From CAWHOW01 sp963831005 (GTDB lineage Bacteria > Bacteroidota > Bacteroidia > Bacteroidales > CG2-30-32-10), in assembly GCA_963831005.1 (NCBI GenBank), contig CAWHOW010000026.1, forward strand, positions 186,001-250,000: DNA of 64,000 nucleotides. Reading direction: 5' to 3'. The position numbers and the translations under genes were made by a program. Each line of letters begins with the position of its first letter. Position 1 is the stretch's first letter. Below the pieces are notes generated by a model, which was not told where the DNA came from, ran no database searches, and saw nothing but the letters and a program-made list of their open reading frames with translations. Below, in pieces: positions 7,993-18,032 of the stretch.

Positions 7993-10049
7993 CTACCCTT
8001 TCACAAATTTCTTCGCTATTATACCTCTATCTGTTTTCGCTTCAACAAAATAAATACCGTTTGGAATATCTGAAATATTGATAGTTATCAGTGAACAATT
8101 ATCGATTATCGGAGTTTTATAAATCCTTTCTCCCAGTAAATTGAATATTTCAATATTGTTTATTGTGGACAGCGGATTAATTACATTTATTTCACTGCTT
8201 GCAGGATTAGGGTAAATAGTTATAGAGTTTGTATTATTATTTATTTTAGTGATCCCGGTAACTTGAGATAATGATTGTTCCCAAACTCCTGCACCATTAG
8301 TACCGGCAATAATATTGCCTCCGCTCAAAATCACTGAAGGAACAGAATATGCTGTCAGGCCATCATTCACTGCATTCCAGTTGTTACCAATGCCGGAATA
8401 CAACACCACTCCCCCGTCGGTACCGGCATAAACGATAGTGTCGTTTGCAGCTAATGAAAAGATGACAGATCCCGTCAATCCGCTATTCGCTACAGTCCAG
8501 TTTACACCATTGTTTGATGACAAAAACAAACCATTGCCATTGGTGCCGGCAAAAATAATGCTTCCACTAACAGCCAGGGAATAGATACCAGTATTTGATG
8601 GCAGTCCGGTATCCGCCACCGCCCAGCTAGCCCCATAATTTGATGACATGAACACACCGTCATTCGTGCCGGCAAAGATATTACCGCCAGATACAGCCAA
8701 CGACCATACTGATGTATTCGTCAGTCCTGTGTTTACAGCTTCCCAGTTTTTTCCTCCGTTTGATGAAAGGTATACTCCTCCGCCATCACTGCCGGTAAAA
8801 ATATTATTTCCGCTTATAGCGAACGAGGTGATATTTGTATATACAGGAAGGCCAGTACCAGCAACATTCCAGCTGCCGGTATTAATTGACAAAACATATA
8901 CTCCGCCATAACTTATCCCTGCAAAAATGTTCGTATCGTTTACAGCAAAAGCCATCACATTTGCAGTTGCAGGAAGTCCATTATTAGCAGACATCCAGTT
9001 CTCCCCATTATTTGCAGAGGTATAAACACCATTGCTGCTACCTGTAAAAATAGTGTTTCCGGCAACCGCTAATGCAGAGATATTAGCCGTTGGTAAACTG
9101 TTGTTCAGCGGGAGCCATTTGTATCCTAAGTTTGATGACACGTAAATCCCTCCATTATAAATACCGGCATAAATATCATTTCCGCTTGAAGCCAATGCAG
9201 TTATGGTAGGAACAGTTATGCCCGTATCAACAGCTATCCAGCTATTCACGTTCATAGAAGTCTGGAAAACGCCGAAATTTGAACCGGCAAAAATGTTTGT
9301 ATCCAATACTGCCATAACAGTGACTTTTACATTTGACGCCATTCCATTGCTTATACTTGTCCAGTTGGCTCCATCGTCCGACGACATGACCACACCTCCT
9401 TGGGTAGCAGCATAAATATTATTCCCGCTTATCGCCAGCGCTGTTATATTGATATTTGCAATGCCATTACTCACGGAAGTCCATGTGTTACCTTTGTCCT
9501 TTGAAATGAATACCCCGCCTCCGGCTGTCCCGGCAAATATAGTATCCATGTTCACCGCCAAACAGGTAACAACACTATCTGTAAGGCCGGTATCAGAGGG
9601 CATCCAAATACTTCCAATGCTATCCAGATAATATATTCCTATGTCAGTTCCAACAATAATGCTGCTTCCGCTGGTAACCATGGCGCTATCTGGGCGCCCG
9701 GCAAGCCTGAATTTATAGCAGTCCAACTGCCGCCATTGATTGACGCCATGTACACGCTGCCGTGAGAAGTACCTGCAAAAACATTACTTCCGCTCGTGGC
9801 CATCACATTCACAACAACATTGGCAGGCAAACCATTATTGACCATGCTCCAGTTATTACCGCCATTCGATGAAAAGAAGACTCCATCGTTATAAGTCCCT
9901 GCAAATATATTGTTTCCATTGACAGCCATGCAATTAACAGTCCCTCCATTAAACCCATTGATTGGCTGCCATTGTGCAAAAACAGTTGTGAGTGAAAAAC
10001 TTAAAGCTATAAGTACTGTGAGAAGTATTTGTTTTTTCATTTGTTTCAT
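7993..10049 (-). CDS. Secreted BNR/Ycf48-like propeller protein with type IX sorting domain (one frameshift)
   Basis: Two reverse-strand frames join into one gene of about 685 codons. The first (10049 to about 9695) has a signal peptide ending TTVFAQ and repeats of the form GxNIFAGTYNDGVFFSSNGG. The second (about 9698 to 7993) continues with roughly a dozen of the same 45-residue repeats (IFAGT.GGVY.S...G..W). It ends in a type A T9SS domain (ITIYPNPASSEINV, then KKFVKG). The frame changes by one base inside gggcgccc at about 9692-9699. The protein is predicted to be exported by the type IX system to the surface. Ligand unknown. The shift may be an assembly error because both sides keep clean repeats. 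Confidence 0.85.
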
Positions 10050-10055
10050 TGTACT

Positions 10056-11297
10056 TTATCCTTTAATAATCTTTCTTGTCGCTACCCCACTTTTAGTCAT
10101 CAATTGCACTACATACATGCCGTTCTGTAAATCAGCTATGTTAACGGTTATCATGGAACGGTTATCTTTAAAGGGTACCGAGTAAACTAATTCACCTATC
10201 ATATTGTAAACGTCAATCCTTTGAATTTGGGACCCGGGACATTCTATCTGGAACTTCCCCGTGTTAGGATTAGGGTAAACATTTATTTCACTTGAGGCAG
10301 TAGTCGTATTTGCAATTCCGGCTGATACACATGAGGTGTGAAAATAAATATCAACCTCTCCGCCATTGGAACTGTCGCTGACAATATTTGTATGCTGTCC
10401 ATATTCAGTAACTAAGTTTTGCGCTATCCAGGAAAGCGAAGGATAAACGCTATCTGTTTCAATCTTGATATCTGTCATTTTTATTACCGTGTCAGACGGA
10501 TACTCATCACATCCAATAAGATTATATACTTCAAGAGTTTCGTATGCCCAATCCGCCCTGTTCAGATTATTTACCTGAAGTGCAGAATCGGGGTACTCTG
10601 TAAAAGCAGAATTATAATTAAATGCGCTGCCCGAATCAGATGTTAATTTTATTACTCCCTGCAAACTTGTGCCGGGGTTTACCGTTATCAGCGAGCCATA
10701 ATAAAGCCCTGTTACGTTCCAGTCTGTAAGGCATACGCACCAGTTGGTTATTGACCAGTAGCTTCCGCCGCCTGCGCTTGACTGCCCCCATTGCAATACA
10801 GGCTGCAGGATATAGTAAGTGCCCGTTGACCCGTGCAGGGTGTCAACTACGGCATTAAACAAAAATATGGTTTGGTAACTACTTGTAACAGGCGGGTTGG
10901 GTACTACCCAATCTGTATTGAAATAGGTAATTGGCGTAATGCCCGTATTATGCCACTTGGCATCAGTTACCCAGCCATTATCAGTATCAGCTGCTGAAAT
11001 TCTACTGTTTATGTTTGAAATACTTTTGTTATTATTTCCAGTAACACCGTTGTTGACGAATTCGCTGCTTACCGTTCCTGTTTTTGTATCTATTACCTGA
11101 ACGCTGCCATCTTTAATATTGAGGTGATGTTTACCGTCAACGAAATGCACTTTCGATCTTTCTACCAGGCCTGCAGGTGTAATTACCATTTCTCCGGTTG
11201 GTTTATTGATAGCAGCGCCTGTTTGTGCCTTTGAAACAGAGTAACTCAAAACACAACATATAAATTGGAAAATGCAAAAGGTGATTGTTTTTTTCAT
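10056..11297 (-). CDS. Secreted G1-peptidase/lectin-like protein with type IX sorting domain
   Basis: 413 residues. Signal peptide to about residue 24 (CVLSYSVSKAQ). The middle domain (TDWVVPNPP, TIFLFNAVVD, YILQPVLQWGQSSAGGGSYW) resembles a beta-sandwich of the eqolisin (G1 peptidase)/concanavalin-like type, where Q and E residues act in catalysis. I cannot confirm a catalytic pair. The C-terminus (INVYPNPNTGKFQIE through RKIIKG) is a T9SS type A sorting domain. The gene follows a few bases upstream of the propeller gene on the same strand, so the two are probably co-transcribed. Confidence 0.75.
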   Translation of the reverse strand: MKKTITFCIFQFICCVLSYSVSKAQTGAAINKPTGEMVITPAGLVERSKVHFVDGKHHLNIKDGSVQVIDTKTGTVSSEFVNNGVTGNNNKSISNINSRISAADTDNGWVTDAKWHNTGITPITYFNTDWVVPNPPVTSSYQTIFLFNAVVDTLHGSTGTYYILQPVLQWGQSSAGGGSYWSITNWCVCLTDWNVTGLYYGSLITVNPGTSLQGVIKLTSDSGSAFNYNSAFTEYPDSALQVNNLNRADWAYETLEVYNLIGCDEYPSDTVIKMTDIKIETDSVYPSLSWIAQNLVTEYGQHTNIVSDSSNGGEVDIYFHTSCVSAGIANTTTASSEINVYPNPNTGKFQIECPGSQIQRIDVYNMIGELVYSVPFKDNRSMITVNIADLQNGMYVVQLMTKSGVATRKIIKG

Positions 11298-11451
11298 AGC
11301 CCTTATTTTTAATTAATAGCTAAGGCGTTTAATCGACATGTCTTTATATATCAAAGCAAATGTAATCAATTTTGTTTCATCTGCAAGTATGTTGCATAAA
11401 GGTCACGACACATATAATTCTTTATTTAGTTCATCTCCAAAGCTTATTAAC

Positions 11452-11873
11452 GCGCTTGTACAAGTCACTCAAGCACCCCATTCTCTCACTTAGGGACTTG
11501 CTTTAATGACTGGAGGACTTGTTTCACTCACTTGCGTACTTCCTTCACTCAATGGAGGTCTTGCTTTAATAACTGGGGGACTTACTTCAATAACTGGAGG
11601 ACTTGCTTCAGTCACCTGAGCACTTGCGTGAGTGTCATGAGCACCTCCGTGAGTATCACAGGGTATCCGTTCAGTAACTAAAGGTGTCCGTTCAGTAACA
11701 CAGGGTGTTCGTTCGGTAATACAGGGTGTTCGTTCGGTGTCTCAGGGTATCCGCTGAGTAACAAAAACAATCCCTTCAGCGACTCAAGGTGTCCGTTGAG
11801 TAACTCGCGCAGGTCGCTGGGTATATTGCGCAAGTCGTTGGGTAACAAAAGCAGTCCCTTCAGTAAGCTGCAC
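11452..11873. repeat. 21-nt repeat array 2
   Basis: About 20 units of exactly 21 nt. The consensus drifts from ggacttgcttcaataactgga on the left (about 11495-11610) through gcacttgcgtgagtgtcatga to ggtgttcgttcggtaatacag on the right. Neighbouring units resemble each other most, as expected from local duplication and drift. There are no spacers. A decayed family-like C-terminus lies about 105 bp to the right (11979-12098). Confidence 0.85.
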
Positions 11874-11978
11874 AGACCAATTAATGGCAAAATGAAATCG
11901 CCAGCTCAATACAAGTGTACTTCTGCAGAACGGGCGAATAGGCCATCAGGAAAATCCAGATAATCGGGTAACTATTAT

Positions 11979-12098
11979 TTATGCTATAGTAGCGTTTACA
12001 GGCTGGCTCCAGGCTCATTCTACGCCAGTGGTGCCTGTGTAACGGGCAATATACAGCGCTATCTGTTTCAGGTTAGCTGAAACAAAGTGGCGAAACCT
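11979..12098 (-). pseudogene. Decayed C-terminus of an array-associated fibronectin-III-like protein
   Basis: The reverse strand reads LKQIALYIARYTGTTGVE, then an in-frame TGA, then AWSQPVNATIA and a stop at 11979-11981. The text around the stop looks like the ...RYTxTxGxEGPWSxPVxATIA end of a fibronectin-III-like domain, as in the C-terminus at 56420-57106 (NDWSAWFEFNVI). No intact start or upstream domain is found. It probably marks a dead partner gene of array 2. Identification rests on a short stretch. Confidence 0.5.
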
Positions 12099-12165
12099 TC
12101 CGTTATTCTTAATACTTGCTTATCCGGCAAAAAAATCGTTTTTTTGCAAAAAATTTCTGATAACG

Positions 12166-13572
12166 ATGGATCATTTTTTAAGACATAAGATTAAGGATTT
12201 ATTGAAGAACCCTGAAACTGCCGGTATAGGCAGCACGGTAACGGTTAAAGGCTGGGTACGCACCAAAAGGGGGAACAAGAACGTGGCTTTTATAGCCGTT
12301 AACGATGGCTCTGTTGTGCATAACATACAGGTAGTTGCCGACGTGGAGAAGTTCGACGAGAACCTGCTGAAGCAAATATCAACAGGCGCATGTATAGGCG
12401 TTACCGGTAAGCTGGTGGAATCGCCCGCGTCTGGTCAAAAGGTGGAGATAAATGCTGACACCATTACTGTTTACGGCGAAGCCGATCCCGAAATATTTCC
12501 TTTGCAGAAAAAAGGTCATACTCTTGAGTTCCTTAGGGAAATAGCACATCTCCGTCCACGCACCAATACTTTCGGGGCAGTGTTGCGTATCCGCCATGCC
12601 ATGGCTTATGCCATACATAAATATTTTAACGATAATGGATTCTACTACCTGCACACCCCTATCGTTACAGGTTCCGATGCCGAAGGCGCAGGCGCTATGT
12701 TTCGCGTTACCACACTTGATGCTGAAAACCCTCCAAGGAATGAAAAGGGAGAAATAGATTATACTAAGGATTTTTTTGGCAAAGCAACCAACCTCACTGT
12801 TTCCGGTCAGCTTGAAGGCGAGCTGGGCGCTATGGCATTGTCGCTGGTATATACTTTCGGGCCTACTTTCCGCGCCGAAAACTCAAACACACCAAGACAT
12901 CTGGCCGAGTTCTGGATGATAGAACCCGAAATGGCTTTCTACGAAATTAAGGACAACATGGACCTTGCAGAAGATTTCCTGAAGTTCCTTATTCGCTATG
13001 CACTTGAAAATTGCGCCGACGACCTGGAGTTCCTGAACAATATGTACGACAAAGAACTTGTTGAACGGTTGAATTCCATTGTAATAACCGATTTTGAAAG
13101 ACTGACTTACACTGAAGCGGTTGACATCCTTCAGAAATCCGGGCAGAAGTTCGAATTCCCCTGCACCTGGGGCAGCGATCTGCAGTCGGAACACGAAAGA
13201 TATCTCGTTGAAAAGCATTTCAAGAAACCTGTTATCCTTACCGATTATCCTAAGGACATCAAGGCTTTCTACATGAAGCAGAACGACGATGGCAAGACTG
13301 TACGCGGCATGGATGTTCTTTTCCCAAAGATAGGTGAGATAATAGGTGGTTCGCAGAGGGAAGAATCGTACGATAAACTGACAGCACGCATAAAGGAAAT
13401 GGGCATAAAGGAAGAAGACATGTGGTGGTACATCGAAACAAGGAAGTTCGGCACCGCTCCGCACAGTGGTTTTGGCCTTGGCTTTGAGCGACTGATATTG
13501 TTCGTTACCGGTATGGGAAACATAAGGGACGTGATTCCTTTCCCAAGAACACCGCAAAATGCAGAGTTTTAA
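12166..13572 (+). CDS. asnS: Asparaginyl-tRNA synthetase
   Basis: 468 residues, class IIb. The N-terminal OB-fold anticodon-binding domain spans about 1-115 (VTVKGWVRTKRGNKNVAFI). The catalytic core has motif 2 (FRAENSNTPRHLAEFWMIEPE, about 244-264) and motif 3 (GFGLGFERLILFVTGMGNIR, about 437-456). GSDAEGAGAMF near residue 168 is typical of AsnRS. It attaches asparagine to tRNA-Asn in the cytoplasm. Length is normal. It is followed by a palindromic repeat and then rpoN in the same direction, with 240 bases between. Confidence 0.97.
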   Translation: MDHFLRHKIKDLLKNPETAGIGSTVTVKGWVRTKRGNKNVAFIAVNDGSVVHNIQVVADVEKFDENLLKQISTGACIGVTGKLVESPASGQKVEINADTITVYGEADPEIFPLQKKGHTLEFLREIAHLRPRTNTFGAVLRIRHAMAYAIHKYFNDNGFYYLHTPIVTGSDAEGAGAMFRVTTLDAENPPRNEKGEIDYTKDFFGKATNLTVSGQLEGELGAMALSLVYTFGPTFRAENSNTPRHLAEFWMIEPEMAFYEIKDNMDLAEDFLKFLIRYALENCADDLEFLNNMYDKELVERLNSIVITDFERLTYTEAVDILQKSGQKFEFPCTWGSDLQSEHERYLVEKHFKKPVILTDYPKDIKAFYMKQNDDGKTVRGMDVLFPKIGEIIGGSQREESYDKLTARIKEMGIKEEDMWWYIETRKFGTAPHSGFGLGFERLILFVTGMGNIRDVIPFPRTPQNAEF

Positions 13573-13614
13573 AATTGATTTAAAAATGATGTTATGTTAT
13601 CAATATTTTGTCAT

Positions 13615-13688
13615 TTGGATTGCTTCGTCGTTCCTCCTCGCAATGACGTCATTGCGAATCCGACGAAGGAGGATGAAGCAATCTTTTT
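13615..13688. repeat. Dispersed palindromic repeat, copy 3 (tail-to-tail)
   Basis: ggattgcttcgtcgttcctc...cgcaatgacg is followed directly by tcattgcgaatccgacgaag...gaagcaatc. Compared with copies 1 and 2, the two arms meet at their cgcaatgacg ends instead of their aagcaatc ends. Confidence 0.8.
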
Positions 13689-13814
13689 GATATATTTTTC
13701 TTAACACAACAATAAACTAACACAATAACCTTTAAAAGTTTTCATTAAAACGCTTGATTTGAGTTCAAAAATTGATTAACTTGCAGCATTAATGAACCAT
13801 GGGAGGAAATTAAC

Positions 13815-15302
13815 ATGTTAAACCAGAAACTACAGCAAAAGCTGCTTCAGAAACTTTCGCCCCAGCAGATCCAGCTTATACGAATGTTACAGATTCCTAC
13901 CATTGCGCTGGAGCAAAGGATAAAACAGGAGCTGGAAGAAAATCCTGCGCTGGAAGAAGGCGAAGAAGAGAATGAAGAAGAAACCACTGATGAGCAGGAA
14001 GAGGAAATAGTTGACGAACAAGAAGGCGAAGAAGAAAACGAAGATGAGCCTGTGCGTAACGAAGAAGATGAATTTGCTTTTGACGATTACGTGGAAGAGG
14101 ATGAGATACCTTTATACAGGCTTGTTGCCAACAACTCCAGTCTTGACGATGAAAAAAAAGAAATGCCTTATGCTTCAGGTATCACCTTTTCCGAGCAGCT
14201 CCTTTCTCAATTAGGACTGCAAGAAGTTGATGAAAAAGAATACCAGATAGGTGCACACATCATTGGCAATTTGGATGATTCGGGTTACCTGAAACGCGAC
14301 ATTAATGCCATGGTTGACGACCTTGCTTTTTCGCAGAACATTCAAACCACAGCTAAAGAAATTACCAAAGTTTTAACGCTCATCCAGGAGTTCGACCCCG
14401 CCGGTGTTGGCGCACGCAACCTGCAGGAATGCCTTTTGTTGCAATTAAAAAGGGTTAATCCGCAATCCAAGGATATAGAGCTCGCCATATTTATTATCAA
14501 AAATCATTTCGAGGAATTTACCAAGAAACATTATGATAAGATTGAAAAGAAAAGCAATGTACCCGAGGAAAAACTTAAGGGCGCTATTGATGAGATACTG
14601 AAGCTGAACCCAAAGCCCGGAAGCACTTTTGTCGAGAATGCCCGTACACAGCAATATGTTGTTCCCGATTATATCATTACCAATAACAATGGTACACTTG
14701 AATTGTTCCTGAATTCGAAGAATGCCCCCGACCTTCGCGTAAGCAAAACCTACGAGGAGATGCTCAATTCATATTCCAAAGAAAATGTTAAAACCAAAGA
14801 TCATAAAGAGGCTGCGACATTTGTAAGGCAGAAAATAGATGCTGCCAAGTGGTTCATTGATGCCCTGAAACAAAGACAGGTTACACTTTTCCAAACGATG
14901 CTGGCTATTATGGAATACCAGAAGGAATATTTCATGGAAGGTGATGAGTTACTGTTGAAACCTATGATTCTTAGAGATATTGCCCAAAAGGTAAACCTCG
15001 ACATAAGCACCATATCAAGGGTTGCAAACAGCAAGTATGTGCAAACGCCATTTGGTACTTTTCCGCTGAAAAGCTTCTTTTCCGAGTCTATCTCCACTGA
15101 TAGCGGCGAGGAAGTTTCATCAAAAGAAGTTAAGCGGATTCTTATGGACTGCATAGATGGCGAAGACAAGAAGAAACCTTTAAAGGACGAAGAACTGGCG
15201 GTTATACTGCATGAGAAAGGATACAACATTGCCCGCCGCACTATAGCCAAATACCGTGAAATGCTGAATATTACTGTTGCGCGCATGCGAAAGGAAATTT
15301 AA
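13815..15302 (+). CDS. rpoN: RNA polymerase sigma-54 factor
   Basis: 495 residues. Region I is glutamine-rich (LNQKLQQKLLQKLSPQQIQLIRMLQ). Region II, about 45-90, is a very acidic run of Glu. The core-binding region has FDPAGVGARNLQECLLLQL (about 195-213). The helix-turn-helix (LDISTISRVANSKYVQTPFG) and the RpoN box (ARRTIAKYR, about 477-485) bind the -24 element. The protein directs transcription from -12/-24 promoters together with AAA+ activators, none of which are in this window. A purine-rich ribosome-binding site (ggaggaa) lies eight bases upstream of the ATG. Confidence 0.96.
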   Translation: MLNQKLQQKLLQKLSPQQIQLIRMLQIPTIALEQRIKQELEENPALEEGEEENEEETTDEQEEEIVDEQEGEEENEDEPVRNEEDEFAFDDYVEEDEIPLYRLVANNSSLDDEKKEMPYASGITFSEQLLSQLGLQEVDEKEYQIGAHIIGNLDDSGYLKRDINAMVDDLAFSQNIQTTAKEITKVLTLIQEFDPAGVGARNLQECLLLQLKRVNPQSKDIELAIFIIKNHFEEFTKKHYDKIEKKSNVPEEKLKGAIDEILKLNPKPGSTFVENARTQQYVVPDYIITNNNGTLELFLNSKNAPDLRVSKTYEEMLNSYSKENVKTKDHKEAATFVRQKIDAAKWFIDALKQRQVTLFQTMLAIMEYQKEYFMEGDELLLKPMILRDIAQKVNLDISTISRVANSKYVQTPFGTFPLKSFFSESISTDSGEEVSSKEVKRILMDCIDGEDKKKPLKDEELAVILHEKGYNIARRTIAKYREMLNITVARMRKEI

Positions 15303-15321
15303 TCATATCTATTTGCGCCTA

Positions 15322-15936
15322 ATGGAAGACCGTATTGCAAAGATCATATCGTATATATTTCATCCTGTTCTCATGCCGGCATATAGCCTGCTGCTGCTTT
15401 TCAATTTAAAATCCTATTTCAATTTCGAACTCGAATTTAGATCAAGGCTGATATTGTTTGCTTTTGTGTTAATCACAACTGTGGTATTTCCCTTGCTTAT
15501 AGTTTTATTAATGAAGAGACAGGGGTTTATTCAAAGCTTCCTGATGGAAACAAGACAGGAAAGAAGATTTCCTTACCTTATCACTGCTATCTTTTATTTT
15601 CTTACCTACAATATGTTTCGTCAGATGCAATTGCCCGGCATGTATGTGTTTTACATGATGGGAGCGACTTCGCTATTAGTGATGGTTGTTATTGTAAATC
15701 TATGGTGGAAAATAAGCACGCACATGGTAGGAATGGGTGGCATATTTGGATTCATTACAGGGCTTTCCCTTAAACTCGGAATTGATATGACATTTATTAT
15801 TGCAATAATAATACTTGTATCGGGAATTGTTGGCTATGCCCGATTGAGGTCAAGCTCCCATAAACCCGCCGAAATATATACCGGCTTTCTTACAGGAGCT
15901 GTTGTGATGTTCGCAATCTTTTATTATTTCCTTTAA
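15322..15936 (+). CDS. Integral membrane protein, PAP2-like
   Basis: 204 residues from the ATG at 15322. An earlier in-frame start at 15277 would overlap the end of rpoN. Six hydrophobic segments are visible. The text WWKISTHMVGMGGIFGF and the later SHKPAEIYTGFLTG resemble the C-terminal motifs of PAP2-type phosphatases, but the first PAP2 motif is not clear. It starts 19 bases after the rpoN stop and is probably transcribed with it. The substrate is unknown; a lipid phosphate is plausible from the fold only. Confidence 0.65.
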   Translation: MEDRIAKIISYIFHPVLMPAYSLLLLFNLKSYFNFELEFRSRLILFAFVLITTVVFPLLIVLLMKRQGFIQSFLMETRQERRFPYLITAIFYFLTYNMFRQMQLPGMYVFYMMGATSLLVMVVIVNLWWKISTHMVGMGGIFGFITGLSLKLGIDMTFIIAIIILVSGIVGYARLRSSSHKPAEIYTGFLTGAVVMFAIFYYFL

Positions 15937-16711
15937 AAAGGCGTAACGCTTATCCCCACTGATACCGGGAACATCTGAGGACCTTTATTATCCTTGAATG
16001 TTTTGGAGAAGGAATAAGTTGCAAATAAGTTGATCATTCCATATCCTAATCTAACTGTGGCAGCATATTCAAGCGGATTAAGATTGCTGATTTTATAAGT
16101 TTTATATTTAACGGTAGTAATTCCTAAGTTTGGGTCATTAGCTATGGTTGTTTCATATTCAGTTCCTTTATATTTAGTATGATCGCTAATCAGATATCCC
16201 ACTTTTCCACCTATAGAAAACTTTATAGCTTTCTTTTTCTGGTTTAAATGCCTGAAACGAATTTCCATAGGGATATCGAAATAGGTAAGGGAGAATTTAT
16301 TGTTATCAATTTTAATTCCATTCTTTATTTACAGTAGATGGTATCTTATTAAAAACAGTAATTCCTGTTAATGTATTAAGCCCTTTGGTTGTATCAATCT
16401 GGTTATCGGGAGTTCCGTTGCTATGCAAATTATGTGTGCTGAAACCGAAGCCAATTCCCAAGTCCGAATTTGCTTTTCCCGAAATGGATATTGCCCATGC
16501 CATAGGCATTAAAGCCGGGACAATAACTGTTTACTTTTATTCCCGAAGGAGTGCTTTGCCAGATATCGTCAAAAAGATCTAATACCAGTCTGTCACCCCC
16601 ACTAGTCATCTTGGTTGGCGCTTTAATGCTGTTGTCTTTTGTATCTTGGGCAAACGAATGGAATATTCCTAATGAACAAAAGAAGATAACAATGACTATG
16701 ATTCTTTTCAT
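15933..16711 (-). CDS. Putative outer-membrane beta-barrel protein, broken by two frameshifts
   Basis: Three reverse-strand pieces make one gene of about 260 codons. The first (16711 to about 16470) has a signal peptide ending IFHSFAQ. The second (about 16490-16312) reads LGIGFGFSTHNLHSNG. The third (about 16325-15933) reads GIKIDNNKFSLTYFDIPMEIRF and ends FPVSVGISVTPF, an aromatic C-terminus typical of outer-membrane barrels. The text fits PorT-like/OMP_b-brl proteins. The frame changes by one base near 16460-16490 and again near 16320. It converges with the PAP2-like gene, overlapping by four bases. Confidence 0.7.
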
Positions 16712-16855
16712 AAAAATGATTTTAAATTATTGTGCAAAAGTATAATTAAAATTCTAACTGGTGAATTTCCTGAAAGAAGTGATGTCTTATGGTATAATAA
16801 AAACAATGCATCTCTGCATAATTTATGTACAATTCTTTCTGACTTTAAAATATCA

Positions 16856-17773
16856 TTAAAAAGGAGTTTCGCTGCCCACATAACAGTTTATTCCAGCTGC
16901 TTTAAATTCATTTTCTATACTCCTCAAGTGTTCGTCAGTTGGAACAGGAAAATTGCCAGCCATGTATTCTTTATTGAGCATCTGGTACTTTTCCCTGCCC
17001 AGATGATGCAAAGGGAGTATGTTTATTTCATTCTTTCCTGCTTCTTTTAGAAACGAAATTACAGATCCAATATTCTCGCTGCTATCGTTAAAGTTGGGGA
17101 TCAGTGGCAACCTGAAGATAAGCTTTCCGGGAAATTCTCTTGAAAGCTGCTTTGCATTATTTAGTATTAATGTATTGTCAACTCCCGTAACCCTCTTATG
17201 TTCAGCCGTGTTGAAATGCTTAAGGTCGAAGAATATCCAATCAATGTAAGGAATAGCTTTTTGATAATTTTCCAACGGAACATTACCGCAAGTTTCTATA
17301 GCAGTATGTACGTAAGCGTCGTGGCATGCAGATAAGATTTCTATTGCAAAGTCAATTTGCAATAATGGTTCTCCTCCTGTCAGTGTCACGCCTCCACTGC
17401 GGCCCCAGTACTGCCTGTCGCGTGTGATAACCTTTAAAAGACCTGAAACAGAAATTTCATACCCGCTTACTTTCAATGCATCAGTATAGCATTCGTCAAT
17501 ACATATTTGCTTTTCACATTTTGCACAAAGCTGTCTTGCAATTTTTATTTTTTCATTCTCAATTGTAATGGCATTATAAGGGCAATTATTCATACAATTA
17601 CTGCAACCAATACATTTTGAAGGGAAATACATTAATGAAGGCCTACCGGAAATACCTTCGGGATTGCAGCACCAGAAGCAGTTCATACTGCATCCGCTAA
17701 AGAAAATTAAAGTCCTGCATCCGGGCCCGTCATGAACTGAGAGCCCCTGTATATCGAATATATATCCTTTGAT
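16856..17773 (-). CDS. hpdA: Glycyl-radical enzyme activating protein (4-hydroxyphenylacetate decarboxylase activase), start unclear
   Basis: A radical-SAM enzyme that installs the glycyl radical on HpdB. The first ATG in frame (17684-17686) cannot be the true start, because the first cysteine of the CX3CX2C cluster motif (CSMNCFWC) is coded just upstream. The open frame continues to about 17773 with KGYIFDIQGLSVHDGPGCRT, the normal family N-terminus. It is bounded by a TAG at 17792-17794 and has no ATG, GTG or TTG in between. A two-cluster ferredoxin-like insert follows (CIGCSNCMNNCP, CAKCEKQICIDEC). The SAM-binding GGEPLLQ is near residue 130-136. Third gene of hpdB-hpdC-hpdA. The lost start may be a sequencing error or a rare start. 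Confidence 0.88.
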   Translation of the reverse strand: MKGYIFDIQGLSVHDGPGCRTLIFFSGCSMNCFWCCNPEGISGRPSLMYFPSKCIGCSNCMNNCPYNAITIENEKIKIARQLCAKCEKQICIDECYTDALKVSGYEISVSGLLKVITRDRQYWGRSGGVTLTGGEPLLQIDFAIEILSACHDAYVHTAIETCGNVPLENYQKAIPYIDWIFFDLKHFNTAEHKRVTGVDNTLILNNAKQLSREFPGKLIFRLPLIPNFNDSSENIGSVISFLKEAGKNEINILPLHHLGREKYQMLNKEYMAGNFPVPTDEHLRSIENEFKAAGINCYVGSETPF

Positions 17774-17781
17774 ATCTGATC

Positions 17782-18021
17782 TTAATTCTTGCTAAAGTCA
17801 TTACATGTAGTGGCGTACATTTCAGGATACGCTTCATATTTGTTCATGCATGTTCCAAGATCAGTATCATTTAAAGAAAAATTAGAACAATGCTTGCATT
17901 TCTGTGCATTCTCAAATTTTTCACATGCTTCATCATCTGCATTTATGCTTGCCTTATCTCTTTTACAAATACCTTTGAAAACATCGGTATTCAGATAATA
18001 TTTGCAATCGTAGTGGGTCAT
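17782..18021 (-). CDS. hpdC: 4-hydroxyphenylacetate decarboxylase small subunit
   Basis: 79 residues with one early His (MTH) and seven Cys (about 6, 19, 33, 42, 45, 58, 73), including CKHCSNF. This matches HpdC, the small subunit that carries two [4Fe-4S] clusters in the clostridial enzyme. Position between the glycyl-radical subunit and its activase is diagnostic. It starts 11 bases after the hpdB stop, and its own stop touches the presumed start region of hpdA, suggesting translational coupling. Its presence argues for hydroxyphenylacetate decarboxylase rather than the indoleacetate enzyme, which lacks a small subunit. Confidence 0.9.
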   Translation of the reverse strand: MTHYDCKYYLNTDVFKGICKRDKASINADDEACEKFENAQKCKHCSNFSLNDTDLGTCMNKYEAYPEMYATTCNDFSKN

Positions 18022-18032
18022 ATTTTCAATAT

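Noticed and set aside
12883..13557. 224-residue ORF antisense to asnS
   Set aside because: It is a shadow of the asnS coding frame; no family text and the sense gene is certain.
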